From Streptomyces sp. MA5143a (GTDB taxonomy: Bacteria; Actinomycetota; Actinomycetes; Streptomycetales; Streptomycetaceae): a stretch of 64,000 nt of DNA. This document shows, in pieces, positions 18,297 to 26,874 of this stretch. How positions within the stretch are numbered: the first letter of the stretch is position 1; each line of letters begins with the position of its first letter. The stretch is from positions 25,583 to 89,582 of the forward strand of contig NZ_OLMK01000013.1 in the NCBI RefSeq assembly GCF_900290235.1. The letters are read 5' to 3'. The position numbers and the translations under genes were made by a program. The notes below the pieces were generated by a model. It had not been told where the DNA came from and ran no database searches. It worked only from the letters and a program-made list of their open reading frames with translations.

Positions 18297-18381
18297 TGCT
18301 GTGACCGGAAAGGTTTGCCGGGAAGCTCGCGGCGTCCGGTGCCGGGCGTCGCGAGCCGGTGAACCTTTCCGGTCACAGCAC
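18296..18381. mobile_element. 86-bp MITE-like palindromic element with TA flanks
   Basis: The 20-bp terminal inverted repeats are perfect: GTGCTGTGACCGGAAAGGTT (18296-18315) and AACCTTTCCGGTCACAGCAC (18362-18381). TA dinucleotides flank both ends (18294-18295 and 18382-18383). An inner palindrome GCTCGCG/CGCGAGC lies between. Perfect terminal repeats, small size and TA flanks fit a non-autonomous IS630/Tc1-mariner-type MITE. The transcript could also serve as a two-way terminator between SURF1 and the convergent gene. Confidence 0.7.
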
Positions 18382-18406
18382 TAGCCTCCTCGCCCGGGCA
18401 GCCGTG

Positions 18407-19351
18407 TCAGCGCCCCGTCGCCCTGTCCCGCCAGTAGGTGAACGTCCGCTCCGGCTCCGGCAGCAGGTTCCAGGGGTGGGGGGTCATGTGGCGGCCCAGG
18501 CGGCCAAAGACGGGGGCGGCCTCGTCGGGGCGGTGGGCGCGGGTCAGGGCGAAGGCCAGGACGTTGAGGTCGGTGACGGCCTGCGCGTGAGGCGGGGCCG
18601 CGGCGTCGAACCAGTTCCGCAGCGCCAGGTCGATCTCGTGGGCCGCCCGCGGTTCGTTCCAGTTGCCGCCCGCTCCCAGCGACCCGATCGGTGTCTCCCC
18701 CTGGCGGTGGGCCATGAGTTCCACACGGGCGGCGACGGGGAGCAGGGCGAGCGGTGAGCCGTGCGGGGCGCGGACGGCGGCCTGCCAGGCGAAGTCCATC
18801 ATGTCGGGGACGGTGCCGTGGCCGCGTGGGGAGAGGTAGCGCAGCAGCCGGTGGTAGGACGTGCGCAGCCAGGGCGCCCGGTTCACCGCCTCCGTCCAGA
18901 CGGGCACCGCGTCCTTGACCGGTACGGCGCAGGAGTGCATCAGGGCCAGCAGGGCCAGCCAGGGGGCGGGGTCCTCGGGGTACGCCTCGGTGGCGCGGAG
19001 GCAGAGGTGTTCGGCGCCGCGGACGGCGGCGTGGTCGTCGGCCGGTGCCCGGTCCGCCTCCACGAAGGCCCGCAGGACGAGGGCGTCGCCGTCGGTCGGG
19101 CGGTCGGCGATCCAGCGCTGTGAGACGGCGGCGGGCAGACCCCGGGCCAGTACGGCGATGCGGTGTGTCCGACGGTCCCAGTCCCGGCCGGTGGCGCCCA
19201 GCAGCGTGGCGACCGGTTCCCAGACGGGCCGGGTGCGGCCCGCACCGAGACCGTGCAGCTGCCGGGCGGGCCGGAGTTCGGTGAGGGTGGTGTGCAGGGG
19301 GTCGTCGTCCAGCGCGGGACGGATCAGCAGGGCGGGGCGGCGTCTCAGCAT
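18407..19351 (-). CDS. Hypothetical cytoplasmic protein with helical-repeat character
   Basis: A 314-residue protein, function not recognised. It is rich in Ala/Leu/Trp helices with motifs such as APWLALLALMHSCAVPVKDA and APWLRTSYHRLLRYLSPRG, reminiscent of TPR-like repeats but without a clear consensus. No signal peptide or membrane segment. ATG 19351 starts MLRRRPALLIRPALDDDPLH; the frame continues upstream only through a dispersed palindromic repeat, which I excluded. Convergent with SURF1. Confidence 0.7.
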   Translation of the reverse strand: MLRRRPALLIRPALDDDPLHTTLTELRPARQLHGLGAGRTRPVWEPVATLLGATGRDWDRRTHRIAVLARGLPAAVSQRWIADRPTDGDALVLRAFVEADRAPADDHAAVRGAEHLCLRATEAYPEDPAPWLALLALMHSCAVPVKDAVPVWTEAVNRAPWLRTSYHRLLRYLSPRGHGTVPDMMDFAWQAAVRAPHGSPLALLPVAARVELMAHRQGETPIGSLGAGGNWNEPRAAHEIDLALRNWFDAAAPPHAQAVTDLNVLAFALTRAHRPDEAAPVFGRLGRHMTPHPWNLLPEPERTFTYWRDRATGR

Positions 19352-19443
19352 CGTGGGGCCGGCTCCGGTCGGGGCGGGAAGGTCAGGCAAGGGGGCAAGC
19401 GGGGCAAGCGGGCGCGTTGGCGGGTGCGGGTGAATTCGTCGGC

Positions 19444-19598
19444 GGGTGCGGGTGGGTGGGGGTTTCTCGCGCAGTTCCCCGCGCCCCTGAAATGCGACCG
19501 GGGCTGCGCCCCGTGCTTTTCGATGAAGGCTGGGCCGCAGGCCCCTGCCTTCAGGGGCGCGAGGGGCTGCGCGACCAGCCACCCACCCACCCGCACCC
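19444..19598. repeat. Dispersed palindromic intergenic repeat, copy A
   Basis: A 155-bp imperfect palindrome. The outer arms are GGGTGCGGGTGGGTGG and its complement. Inner arms are CGCGCAGTTCCCCGCGCCCC (19468-19487) against GGGGCGCGAGGGGCTGCGCG (19554-19573). A related copy lies at 61068-61222. The shared CGCAGTTCCCCGCGCCCCTG core is a sequence I recall seeing repeatedly between Streptomyces genes. It sits between the hypothetical gene above and the cstA operon end. Confidence 0.8.
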
Positions 19599-19625
19599 GG
19601 CACCGAACACCCGCCGGGCGATCCG

Positions 19626-19823
19626 TCAGCAGCAGCGCCCCTCCGGCCGCTCCTCCCGGCGGCGGGTCCGCAGGACGTCGTACTCCCTGCGGGTCGGGAC
19701 CGGCGCCCCCGCGTGCCGGCGGCGGTGCCGCTCGCAGTAGCGGTCGTACTCGGCCTCCCCCGTCAGTTCCCGGAGGTACCAGCGCACGGTCCGTGCCCAG
19801 TGGCGGACGTCCGGGGCCGTCAT
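19626..19823 (-). CDS. YbdD/YjiX family protein (CstA partner)
   Basis: A 65-residue soluble protein with the family signature YLRELTGEAEYDRYCERH and a PTRREYDVLR stretch. YbdD/YjiX proteins are encoded directly after CstA-type peptide or pyruvate transporters in many bacteria and are thought to assist them. Here the ATG overlaps the cstA stop by 4 bp (ATGA). The C-terminus ends in two cysteines. Confidence 0.88.
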   Translation of the reverse strand: MTAPDVRHWARTVRWYLRELTGEAEYDRYCERHRRRHAGAPVPTRREYDVLRTRRREERPEGRCC

Positions 19824-21976
19824 CGGCGGGCCCCCACCAGGTCGTCGTCGGACCGCTCGGGCAGGTCGTCGATGCGGGAGACGACGTAGGGCGCCTCGGT
19901 CGTCGGGAGCGGGGACGGGGAGCGTACGGCGCGGACGCAGACCACCGCGCAGTTGACGAGGACCGTGAGGACGAGGAGGAGGAAGATCGCCATGATCACG
20001 CCGTCGACCGTGTTGTTGAGGACGATGGTGTGCATGTCGTCCATGGTTTTGGCGCCGGGCAGCAGCTCGCCCTCGTCGATGGCGGCCGCGTACTTGTCGC
20101 GCAGCGCGAAGAAGCCGATCGCCGGGTTGTCGGAGAAGATCTTCTGCCAGCCGGCGGTGAAGGTGACGGCCACGTCCCAGGCCAGCGGGATACCGGTGAC
20201 CCAGGCCCAGCGGAGCTTGCCGGACTTGATCAGGACGGTCGTGGTGACGGCGAGGGCGACCGCGGCGAGCAGCTGGTTGGCGATGCCGAAGAGGGGGAAC
20301 AGCTGCTTGATCCCGCCGAGGGGGTCGGTGACACCGGCGTAGAGGAAGTAGCCCCAGGCGCCGACGACGAGGGCGCTGGTGATCCAGATGCCCGGCTTCC
20401 AGGTGACCCGGCCGATCGGCTTCCAGACGTTGCCGAGCATGTCCTGGAGCATGAAGCGGCCCACGCGGGTGCCGGCGTCCACGGTGGTGAGGATGAACAG
20501 TGCCTCGAACATGATCGCGAAGTGGTACCAGAAGGCCTTCATCCCGGCGCCGCCGAAGACCCCGGCGAAGATCTCCGACATGCCGACGGCCAGGGTGGGC
20601 GCGCCGCCGGAGCGGCCGACGAGGGTCTCCTCCTCGACGGCCTTGGCCGCCGCGGTGAGCTGCTCGGGGGTGATGGTGAAGCCGAGGTTCTTGACCGCCT
20701 CGGCGGCGGTGTCGACGGTCGGGCCGAGCAGCGCGGCCGGGGAGTTCATGGCGTAGAAGAGGCCGGGCTCCAGGACGCACGCGGCGATCAGGGCCATCAC
20801 GGCGACGAAGGACTCCGTGAGCATGGAGCCGTAGCCGATGAGCCGGACCTGGGACTCCTTGCGGATCAGCTTCGGGGTGGTGCCGGAGGAGACCAGGGCG
20901 TGGAAGCCGGAGAGGGCGCCGCAGGCGATGGTGATGAAGAGGAACGGGAAGAGGGAGCCGGCGAAGACCGGTCCGGCGCCGGTGTGGGCGAACTCGGTGA
21001 CCGATTCGGCCCGGAGTTCGGGCGCGGCGATGACCACGCCCACGGCCATCAGGGCGATGGTGCCGACCTTCATGAAGGTGGAGAGGTAGTCGCGGGGGGC
21101 GAGCAGCATCCAGACGGGGAGCACGGAGGCGACGAAGCCGTAGCCGACCAGGCAGAAGACCAGGGTCTCGGGGCTCCAGACGAAGTACTCGGCGAGGGAG
21201 GAGTCCTGGATCCAGCCGCCGCCGAGGATGGCGAGCAGGAGGAGGGCCACGCCGATGAAGCTGGTCTCGACGACCCGGCCGGGGCGCAGGTAGCGCAGGT
21301 AGAAGCCCATGAAGAGGGCGATGGGGATGGTCATGGTGACCGAGAAGGTGCCCCACGCGGACTCGGCGAGGGCGTTGACGACGACCATCGCGAGCACGGC
21401 CAGCAGGATGATCATGATGGCGAAGACACCGATCAGGGCGGCGGCTCCGCCCACCTTGCCGATCTCGTCACGGGCCATCTGGCCGAGGCTCTTGCCGTCC
21501 CGGCGCATGGAGAGGAACAGGACGATCATGTCCTGGACGGCGCCGGCGAAGATGACGCCCGCGATGATCCAGATGGTGCCCGGCAGATAGCCCATCTGCG
21601 CGGCGAGGACGGGGCCGACCAGCGGACCGGCACCCGCTATGGCCGCGAAGTGGTGGCCGAACAGCACCCGCTTGTCGGTGGGGTGGTAGTCGACGCCGTC
21701 CTCCAGCCGTTCGGCGGGGGTGGCACGGGTGTCGTCGACCTGGAGGACCCGGCGGGCGATGAACCGGGAGTAGAAGCGGTAGGCGATCGCGTACGAGCCG
21801 AGGGCCGCCACGACCAGCCAGACGGCGGAGATCTCCTCGCCCCGGGACAGGGCGAGCACGGCCCAGCCGATGGCGCCCACGAGGGCGACGGTGATCCAGA
21901 TCGCGAGGGACTTCGGCGACATCCGGGGCTTTTCCGGCACGGTACGACCGGATTCGGGCATGGCTGATGTGGGCAT
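19820..21976 (-). CDS. cstA: Carbon starvation protein CstA family transporter
   Basis: A 718-residue polytopic membrane protein of the CstA family (peptide or pyruvate uptake in characterised members). Typical stretches are GHHFAAIAGAGPLVGPVLAA, QMGYLPGTIWI and GAVQDMIVLFLSMRRDGKSL. About 16 membrane segments run to a short cytoplasmic tail. The ATG at 21976 follows AGGAGCCGCC; an upstream in-frame start at 21994 has no ribosome site. A DUF3311 gene lies 70 bases upstream on the same strand, and ybdD is coupled downstream. Confidence 0.95.
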   Translation of the reverse strand: MPTSAMPESGRTVPEKPRMSPKSLAIWITVALVGAIGWAVLALSRGEEISAVWLVVAALGSYAIAYRFYSRFIARRVLQVDDTRATPAERLEDGVDYHPTDKRVLFGHHFAAIAGAGPLVGPVLAAQMGYLPGTIWIIAGVIFAGAVQDMIVLFLSMRRDGKSLGQMARDEIGKVGGAAALIGVFAIMIILLAVLAMVVVNALAESAWGTFSVTMTIPIALFMGFYLRYLRPGRVVETSFIGVALLLLAILGGGWIQDSSLAEYFVWSPETLVFCLVGYGFVASVLPVWMLLAPRDYLSTFMKVGTIALMAVGVVIAAPELRAESVTEFAHTGAGPVFAGSLFPFLFITIACGALSGFHALVSSGTTPKLIRKESQVRLIGYGSMLTESFVAVMALIAACVLEPGLFYAMNSPAALLGPTVDTAAEAVKNLGFTITPEQLTAAAKAVEEETLVGRSGGAPTLAVGMSEIFAGVFGGAGMKAFWYHFAIMFEALFILTTVDAGTRVGRFMLQDMLGNVWKPIGRVTWKPGIWITSALVVGAWGYFLYAGVTDPLGGIKQLFPLFGIANQLLAAVALAVTTTVLIKSGKLRWAWVTGIPLAWDVAVTFTAGWQKIFSDNPAIGFFALRDKYAAAIDEGELLPGAKTMDDMHTIVLNNTVDGVIMAIFLLLVLTVLVNCAVVCVRAVRSPSPLPTTEAPYVVSRIDDLPERSDDDLVGARR

Positions 21977-22046
21977 GGCGGCTCCTGACCTCAACGGGTG
22001 TGCGGCAAGACAGGCGGAGAGAAGAAAGCGAGAAGGAGGTTGCGGC

Positions 22047-22283
22047 TCAGCGAGGGCGGTCTCGGCGCCGCTCTCGCTGTCGTTCCGTCAGCGCGTACGC
22101 GGCGAGCAGGCAGAGGCCGCATCCCGGCACCCAGGCGAGCTGGTACCAGTAGAAGAACGGCGTCCCGGCCAGTCGCGGCTCGGCACCGGCGTACCAGGGG
22201 ACCCACAGCAGGCCCGCTGCGGGCGCGAGGAGCAGCACGGCGATCGCGACGCGCCGTAGCCGGTGGTGACCGGTCCGTGGCAT
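22047..22283 (-). CDS. DUF3311 small membrane protein
   Basis: A 78-residue protein with two hydrophobic segments (RVAIAVLLLAPAAGLLWVPW and YQLAWVPGCGLCLLAAYALT), the DUF3311 pattern. In actinobacteria DUF3311 proteins usually sit beside a sodium:solute symporter as a likely accessory. Here the symporter is divergent (22507 onward), while cstA lies downstream on the same strand. The basic C-terminus ends RERRRDRPR. Confidence 0.75.
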   Translation of the reverse strand: MPRTGHHRLRRVAIAVLLLAPAAGLLWVPWYAGAEPRLAGTPFFYWYQLAWVPGCGLCLLAAYALTERQRERRRDRPR

Positions 22284-22342
22284 GACCTGCGCTCCTCTCC
22301 CGCTTCCTGTGGGTCTGTGCAAGAGTTGCCCACCCGCTCGGA

Positions 22343-22403
22343 TCGGTTGACAGCGAATTTCCACGAGATTCCGCGAAATTTCCTCCGGCCCCCGGTCAAC
22401 CGA
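22343..22403. promoter_or_regulatory. Symmetric element in the divergent cstA-side/symporter promoter region
   Basis: TCGGTTGAC (22343-22351) and GTCAACCGA (22395-22403) form a perfect 9-bp inverted repeat. Between them lie two near-identical direct repeats, GCGAATTTCC (22353) and GCGAAATTTCC (22373), 20 bases apart. TTGACA at 22347-22352 could be a -35 box, but no matching -10 is obvious. Position between divergent transport genes fits a shared operator. Confidence 0.45.
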
Positions 22404-22506
22404 AGCGGCGGTCCACGCAACTACCGCGTGAAGGCCCCCGGCGCGCCAAAGGCGGCGCGGCACCCCCGGGACGGTGCGGGGCCAGGCACACCAAGGACGG
22501 TGAACC

Positions 22507-24048
22507 ATGGCGGACGCTGCCATGACCGCGACGTTCCTCGCCGTGATCGGCGGAGCGTCGCTGCTCGCCGTGACCGCGCGCCGGCTGCGCCCCACCGACC
22601 GGCTGCCGTCCCTGGAGGGGTGGGCGCTGGCCGACCGTTCCCTCGGCCCGGTGTGGACCTGGCTGCTGCTCGGCGGCACCATCTTCACGGCGTACACCTT
22701 CACCGCCGTGCCCGGCCTCGCGTACGGCAACGGGGCGCCCGCCTTCTTCGCGGTGCCGTACACGGTGATCGTCTGCCCGCTGGCCTTCGTGCTGCTGACC
22801 CGGCTGTGGGAGGTGGCCCGGCGCCACGGCTATGTGACGGCCGGGGACTTCGTGCGCGGCCGGTACGGTTCGGCGCCGCTCGCGCTGGTGGTGGCGCTGA
22901 CCGGGATCCTCGCCACGATGCCGTATCTGGCGCTTCAGCTGCTCGGCATCCGCGCGGTGCTGACGGCCGGGGGCGTCTACCCGAAGGGCGCGGCCGGTGA
23001 TCTGGTGATGGTGGCGCTGTTCGCGGGGCTCGCCGTGGCGACGTACCGGCACGGGCTGCGGGCGCCCGCCGTGATCTCGGCGCTGAAGGCGGTGGCCGTC
23101 TTCGTGTCGCTGACCGCCGTGTGCTGGCTGGTCCTGCGCCGGTTCGGCGGTCCGGGCCCGGTCTTCGACGGGGCGGCGGAGCGACTCGGCGGACCGGCCC
23201 TGCTCCTCTCCCCCGAGCAGCAGCCCGCCTACGCCACGCTCGCGCTGGGCTCGGCGCTCGCCCTGCTGATGTACCCGCACGTCCTGACCGCCGGGTTCGC
23301 CGCCGACGGCCCGCGCACCGTCCGCAAGGTCACGGTGGCCCTGCCCGCCTGGACCGGGCTGCTCGCCCTCTTCGGCTTCCTCGGCGTCGCGGCGCTCGCG
23401 ACCGGGGTGCGCGCACCGGAGGGCGGCGCCGAGGCGGCCGTCCCGATGCTCGTGGACCGGCTCATGCCGGGGCCGCTGGCCGGGCTGGTGTTCGGGGCGA
23501 TCACCGTGGGCGCGCTGGTCCCGGCGGCGGTGATGTCGATCGCGGCCGCCACCGGCTTCGTCCGCAATGTGTACGTGGAGTACTTCCAGCCCACCGCCAC
23601 ACCGAAGCGGCAGGTGCGGATCGCCAAGGCGGTGTCGCTGACCGCGAAGGTGGGGGCGGTGGCGTTCGTGTTCGGGCTGCGCGACCAGGACGCCATCAAC
23701 CTCCAGCTGCTGGGCGGGGTGTGGATCCTACAGATCTTCCCGGCGGTGGCGGTCGGCCTCTTCACCGGGCGGCTGCACCCCCGGGCGCTGCTCGCCGGGT
23801 GGGCCGTCGGCATGGTGACCGGCACGTTCCTGGTGGTGCGGGAGGGGTTCTCCTCGATCGTGCTGCTGGGCGGCGGCTCACTGGAGATCTACGCCGGTCT
23901 GCTCGCCCTCCTGGTGAACCTGACCGTGGCGGTGGCCGCCACCGCGGTCCTCGAACGGCTCGGCGTCCCGCGCGGCGCCGACGCGACCGACCTACCGTCC
24001 CGCCTGACCGTCAGGCGGCGCCCCGAGACGGGAGCGAGCAACCCGTGA
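22507..24048 (+). CDS. Sodium:solute symporter family protein
   Basis: A 513-residue SSS-family permease with about 13 membrane helices. Family stretches include LPSLEGWALADRSLGPVWTW, VTAGDFVRGRYGSAPLALVV and AGLVFGAITVGALVPAAVMS. It probably works with the divergent DUF3311 protein, as in monocarboxylate permease pairs. The ATG at 22507 is preceded by AAGGACGGTGAACC. It ends in a GTGA overlap with a sigma-factor gene, an uncommon partner for a transporter. Substrate unknown. Confidence 0.85.
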   Translation: MADAAMTATFLAVIGGASLLAVTARRLRPTDRLPSLEGWALADRSLGPVWTWLLLGGTIFTAYTFTAVPGLAYGNGAPAFFAVPYTVIVCPLAFVLLTRLWEVARRHGYVTAGDFVRGRYGSAPLALVVALTGILATMPYLALQLLGIRAVLTAGGVYPKGAAGDLVMVALFAGLAVATYRHGLRAPAVISALKAVAVFVSLTAVCWLVLRRFGGPGPVFDGAAERLGGPALLLSPEQQPAYATLALGSALALLMYPHVLTAGFAADGPRTVRKVTVALPAWTGLLALFGFLGVAALATGVRAPEGGAEAAVPMLVDRLMPGPLAGLVFGAITVGALVPAAVMSIAAATGFVRNVYVEYFQPTATPKRQVRIAKAVSLTAKVGAVAFVFGLRDQDAINLQLLGGVWILQIFPAVAVGLFTGRLHPRALLAGWAVGMVTGTFLVVREGFSSIVLLGGGSLEIYAGLLALLVNLTVAVAATAVLERLGVPRGADATDLPSRLTVRRRPETGASNP

Positions 24049-24698
24049 GACGCAGACACCACACAAGCGTGCCGGTGCCACCGCCGACGGCCCCCGCCGA
24101 CGGGCCGCGGGGAGGTGGCGGACGGCCCCCGTCGGCCGTCGAACCGCTGGTGCCGCGGCCGGCGCCTCCGGGCGAGCCCCTCGCCCCCGCAGCGAGCGAC
24201 CCGGTCGACGTGGAGCGCGAGGCCGGTGTCGCCCGGCTGTTCGAGCTGCACTACTCCTCGATGCTGCGGCTCGCGGTCCTGCTGGGAGCCGACGACCCCG
24301 AGAACGTGGTGGCCGAGGCGTACTACCAGATCTACCGCAAGTGGCGGCGCCTGAAGGACGCCGAGGCGGCCGAGGCGTATCTGCGCTCCACGGTCTGCAA
24401 CCTCACCCGGATGCGGATACGGCACCTCCAGGTCGTCCGCAGGCACACGGAGACCCCGCCGGACGAGGCGGTCGCCTCCGCCGAGAGCACGGCCCTGCTC
24501 CACGACGACCAACGGGTGCTGATCGGCGCGCTCCAGCAGCTGCCCGCCCGGCAGCGGGAGGCGCTCGTGCTGCGCCACTGGCTGGGGCTGAAGGAGAGCG
24601 AGATCGCCGCCGCGATGGGGATCTCCTGCGGCTCGGTCAAGACCCACACCGCGCGCGGCCTCGCCGCCCTGACCCAGGCGATGGAGGCCCGGCGATGA
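24045..24698 (+). CDS. ECF-type RNA polymerase sigma factor
   Basis: A 217-residue protein. After a ~55-residue Pro/Ala-rich N-terminus, region 2 is FELHYSSMLRLAVLLGADDP with YYQIYRKWRRLKD. Region 4 is LQQLPARQREALVLRHWLGL followed by the helix-turn-helix SEIAAAMGISCGSVKTHTAR. It is coupled to the upstream symporter (GTGA) and to a small membrane-protein gene downstream (ATGA). That downstream product may be its membrane-bound partner. Which promoters it reads is unknown. Confidence 0.85.
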   Translation: MRRRHHTSVPVPPPTAPADGPRGGGGRPPSAVEPLVPRPAPPGEPLAPAASDPVDVEREAGVARLFELHYSSMLRLAVLLGADDPENVVAEAYYQIYRKWRRLKDAEAAEAYLRSTVCNLTRMRIRHLQVVRRHTETPPDEAVASAESTALLHDDQRVLIGALQQLPARQREALVLRHWLGLKESEIAAAMGISCGSVKTHTARGLAALTQAMEARR

Positions 24699-24988
24699 AC
24701 GACACCACCGGCAACGACACCGGCCGGGACCGCACCGAGCGGGAACTCGAGGAGGCGCTCGCCGCGCTCGCGGGCGGCGTCCACGCGGCCCCCGACGCCT
24801 ACCGCACGGCCCGCGGAGACTGGCTCCGCCGCGAACGCCGCCGCCGGCTCGTCCTCGCCGTACTGATCATGGTCGTGTTCGCGCTGGCCACCCTGATCGG
24901 CCTCTGGGTCCTCAACCAGACCCCGTCGAGCCCCGGCGTGATCTTCTCGGGGGTGGGCGGCACGACGGCGGGCACCGGACCGGGCTGA
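24695..24988 (+). CDS. Small single-pass membrane protein, possible sigma-factor partner
   Basis: A 97-residue protein with a cytosolic N-terminus of about 50 residues (rich in Asp/Glu/Arg, LEEALAALAGGVHAAPDAYR), one helix (LVLAVLIMVVFALATLIGLW) and a short outer tail. The topology resembles a minimal anti-sigma factor, but no zinc (ZAS) motif is seen, so the role is only inferred from 4-bp coupling to the sigma gene. Confidence 0.7.
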   Translation: MNDTTGNDTGRDRTERELEEALAALAGGVHAAPDAYRTARGDWLRRERRRRLVLAVLIMVVFALATLIGLWVLNQTPSSPGVIFSGVGGTTAGTGPG

Positions 24989-25073
24989 CCGCCGGGGGCC
25001 GACGACAGCACCGGGATCCGGCGGGACGCATTCCGCGGGACTGATCATCCCCGGCCCAGGGAACCCGGCTTCC

Positions 25074-26870
25074 GTGCACCCCCGAATAGAGGACTACGCG
25101 CTGATCGGTGACCACCAGACGGCCGCCCTGGTGAGCAACCGGGGCTCGATCGACTGGCTGTGCCTGCCCCGGTTCGACTCGGCGGCCTGCTTCGCCGCAC
25201 TGCTGGGCACCGAGGAGAACGGCCACTGGCGGATCGCGCCGACCGGCGCCGAAACGTGTACGCGGCGCGCGTACCGCAAGGACACGCTGGTCCTGGACAC
25301 CGAGTGGGAGACGGACGACGGCGCGGTCCGCGTGACCGACCTGATGCCGCAGCGCGACCGCGCCCCCGACGTCGTCCGCGTCGTCGAGGGCCTGGCGGGC
25401 CGGGTGACCGTCCGCTCCACGATCCGCCTCCGCTTCGACTACGGCTCGGCCGTCCCCTGGATGCGCCGGTCCGACGGCCACCGGGTGGCGGTCGCGGGCC
25501 CGGACGCGGTCTGGCTGCGCAGCGAGCCCGAGGTGCGCAGCTGGAGCGAGGACCGCGCCACCTACGCCGAGTTCACCGTGGAACCGGGCGAGAAAATCGC
25601 GTTCGTCCTCACCTGGCATCCCTCGCACGAGCCACGCCCCCGCCTGGTCGACCCGTACGAGTCGCTGCGCACGAGCGTGCACGACTGGCGGGCCTGGGCG
25701 GCGCACTGCCGCTACGACGGGCCGTACCGGGACGAGGTGGTCCGCTCCCTGATCACCCTCAAGGCCCTCACCTACGAACCCACCGGCGGGATCGTCGCGG
25801 CCGCCACCACCTCGCTCCCCGAGGAGATCGGCGGGGTGCGCAACTGGGACTACCGCCACTGCTGGCTGCGCGACTCCACCCTCACCCTCGGCGCCCTGCT
25901 CGCCTGCGGCTACCAGCAGGAGGCGGAGGCCTGGCGTGACTGGCTGCTGCGCGCGGTCGCCGGCGACCCGGCGGACCTGCGGATCATGTACGGCCTGGCC
26001 GGTGAACGGCGCCTGCCCGAGTTCGAACTGCCGTGGCTGACCGGCTACGCGAACTCCCGCCCCGTCCGCATCGGCAACGACGCCATCCAGCAGCGGCAGC
26101 TCGACGTGTACGGCGAGGTCATGGACTCCTTGTCCCTGTCCCGGAGTTCGGGCCTGCCCGCGAAGCCCCAGATGTGGCGGATGCAGTGCACCCTGATGGA
26201 GTACCTCCGGTCGGTGTGGCGGGAGCCCGACGAGGGGCTGTGGGAGGTGCGCGGGCCGCGCCGGCACTTCACGCACTCCAAGGTGATGTCCTGGGCGGCC
26301 GCCGACCGGGCGGTGCGCACCCTGGAGGACGAACCGGAGCTGTCCGGTGACCTCGACGGGTGGCGCGCGCTGCGGGACGAGATCCACCGCGAGGTCTGCG
26401 CCCGCGGCTACGACGCCGAACGCAACACGTTCACCCAGTCGTACGGCTCCCGTGAGCTCGACGCGTCACTGCTGCTCATCCCCCGGATGGGGTTCCTGCC
26501 GCCGGACGACCCCCGGGTCGTCGGCACCGTCGACGCGATCCGTGAGGAGCTGTGCCACGACGGGTTCGTACGCCGCTACAGCGCCGACCACCTCACCTCG
26601 ACCGCGTCCGTGGACGGGCTGCCGGGCAGCGAGGGCACCTTCCTGGTGTGTTCGTTCTGGCTCGCCGACGCCCTGCATCTGACCGGCCGCACGAAGGAGG
26701 CCCGCGAGCTGTTCGAGCGGCTGCTGGGGCTCACGAACGACGTGGGGCTGCTCGCCGAGGAGTACGACCCGGTCGCGGGCCGGCAGCTGGGGAACTTCCC
26801 GCAGGCGTTCAGCCATGTCGGTCTGGTGGGCACCGCCCTCGCCCTGTTCGACGGCGACGAGGCAGGATAG
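25074..26870 (+). CDS. Glycoside hydrolase family 15 protein (trehalase/glucoamylase-like)
   Basis: A 598-residue cytoplasmic enzyme of GH15. It begins with the family's N-terminal domain (RIEDYALIGDHQTAALVSNR, GSIDWLCLPRFDSAACFAAL) and has the (alpha/alpha)6 core with the signature NWDYRHCWLRDSTLTLGALL. Actinobacterial relatives of this length without a signal peptide include trehalases, so trehalose or short alpha-glucans are the likely substrates. The GTG at 25074 is the only start matching the family N-terminus. It is followed 4 bases later by an SDR gene. Confidence 0.85.
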   Translation: MHPRIEDYALIGDHQTAALVSNRGSIDWLCLPRFDSAACFAALLGTEENGHWRIAPTGAETCTRRAYRKDTLVLDTEWETDDGAVRVTDLMPQRDRAPDVVRVVEGLAGRVTVRSTIRLRFDYGSAVPWMRRSDGHRVAVAGPDAVWLRSEPEVRSWSEDRATYAEFTVEPGEKIAFVLTWHPSHEPRPRLVDPYESLRTSVHDWRAWAAHCRYDGPYRDEVVRSLITLKALTYEPTGGIVAAATTSLPEEIGGVRNWDYRHCWLRDSTLTLGALLACGYQQEAEAWRDWLLRAVAGDPADLRIMYGLAGERRLPEFELPWLTGYANSRPVRIGNDAIQQRQLDVYGEVMDSLSLSRSSGLPAKPQMWRMQCTLMEYLRSVWREPDEGLWEVRGPRRHFTHSKVMSWAAADRAVRTLEDEPELSGDLDGWRALRDEIHREVCARGYDAERNTFTQSYGSRELDASLLLIPRMGFLPPDDPRVVGTVDAIREELCHDGFVRRYSADHLTSTASVDGLPGSEGTFLVCSFWLADALHLTGRTKEARELFERLLGLTNDVGLLAEEYDPVAGRQLGNFPQAFSHVGLVGTALALFDGDEAG

Positions 26871-26874
26871 GGCC

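Noticed and set aside
19352..19603. Upstream extension of the hypothetical protein at 18407-19351
   Set aside because: It reads through a palindromic dispersed repeat and lacks a ribosome site; ATG 19351 is a better start.
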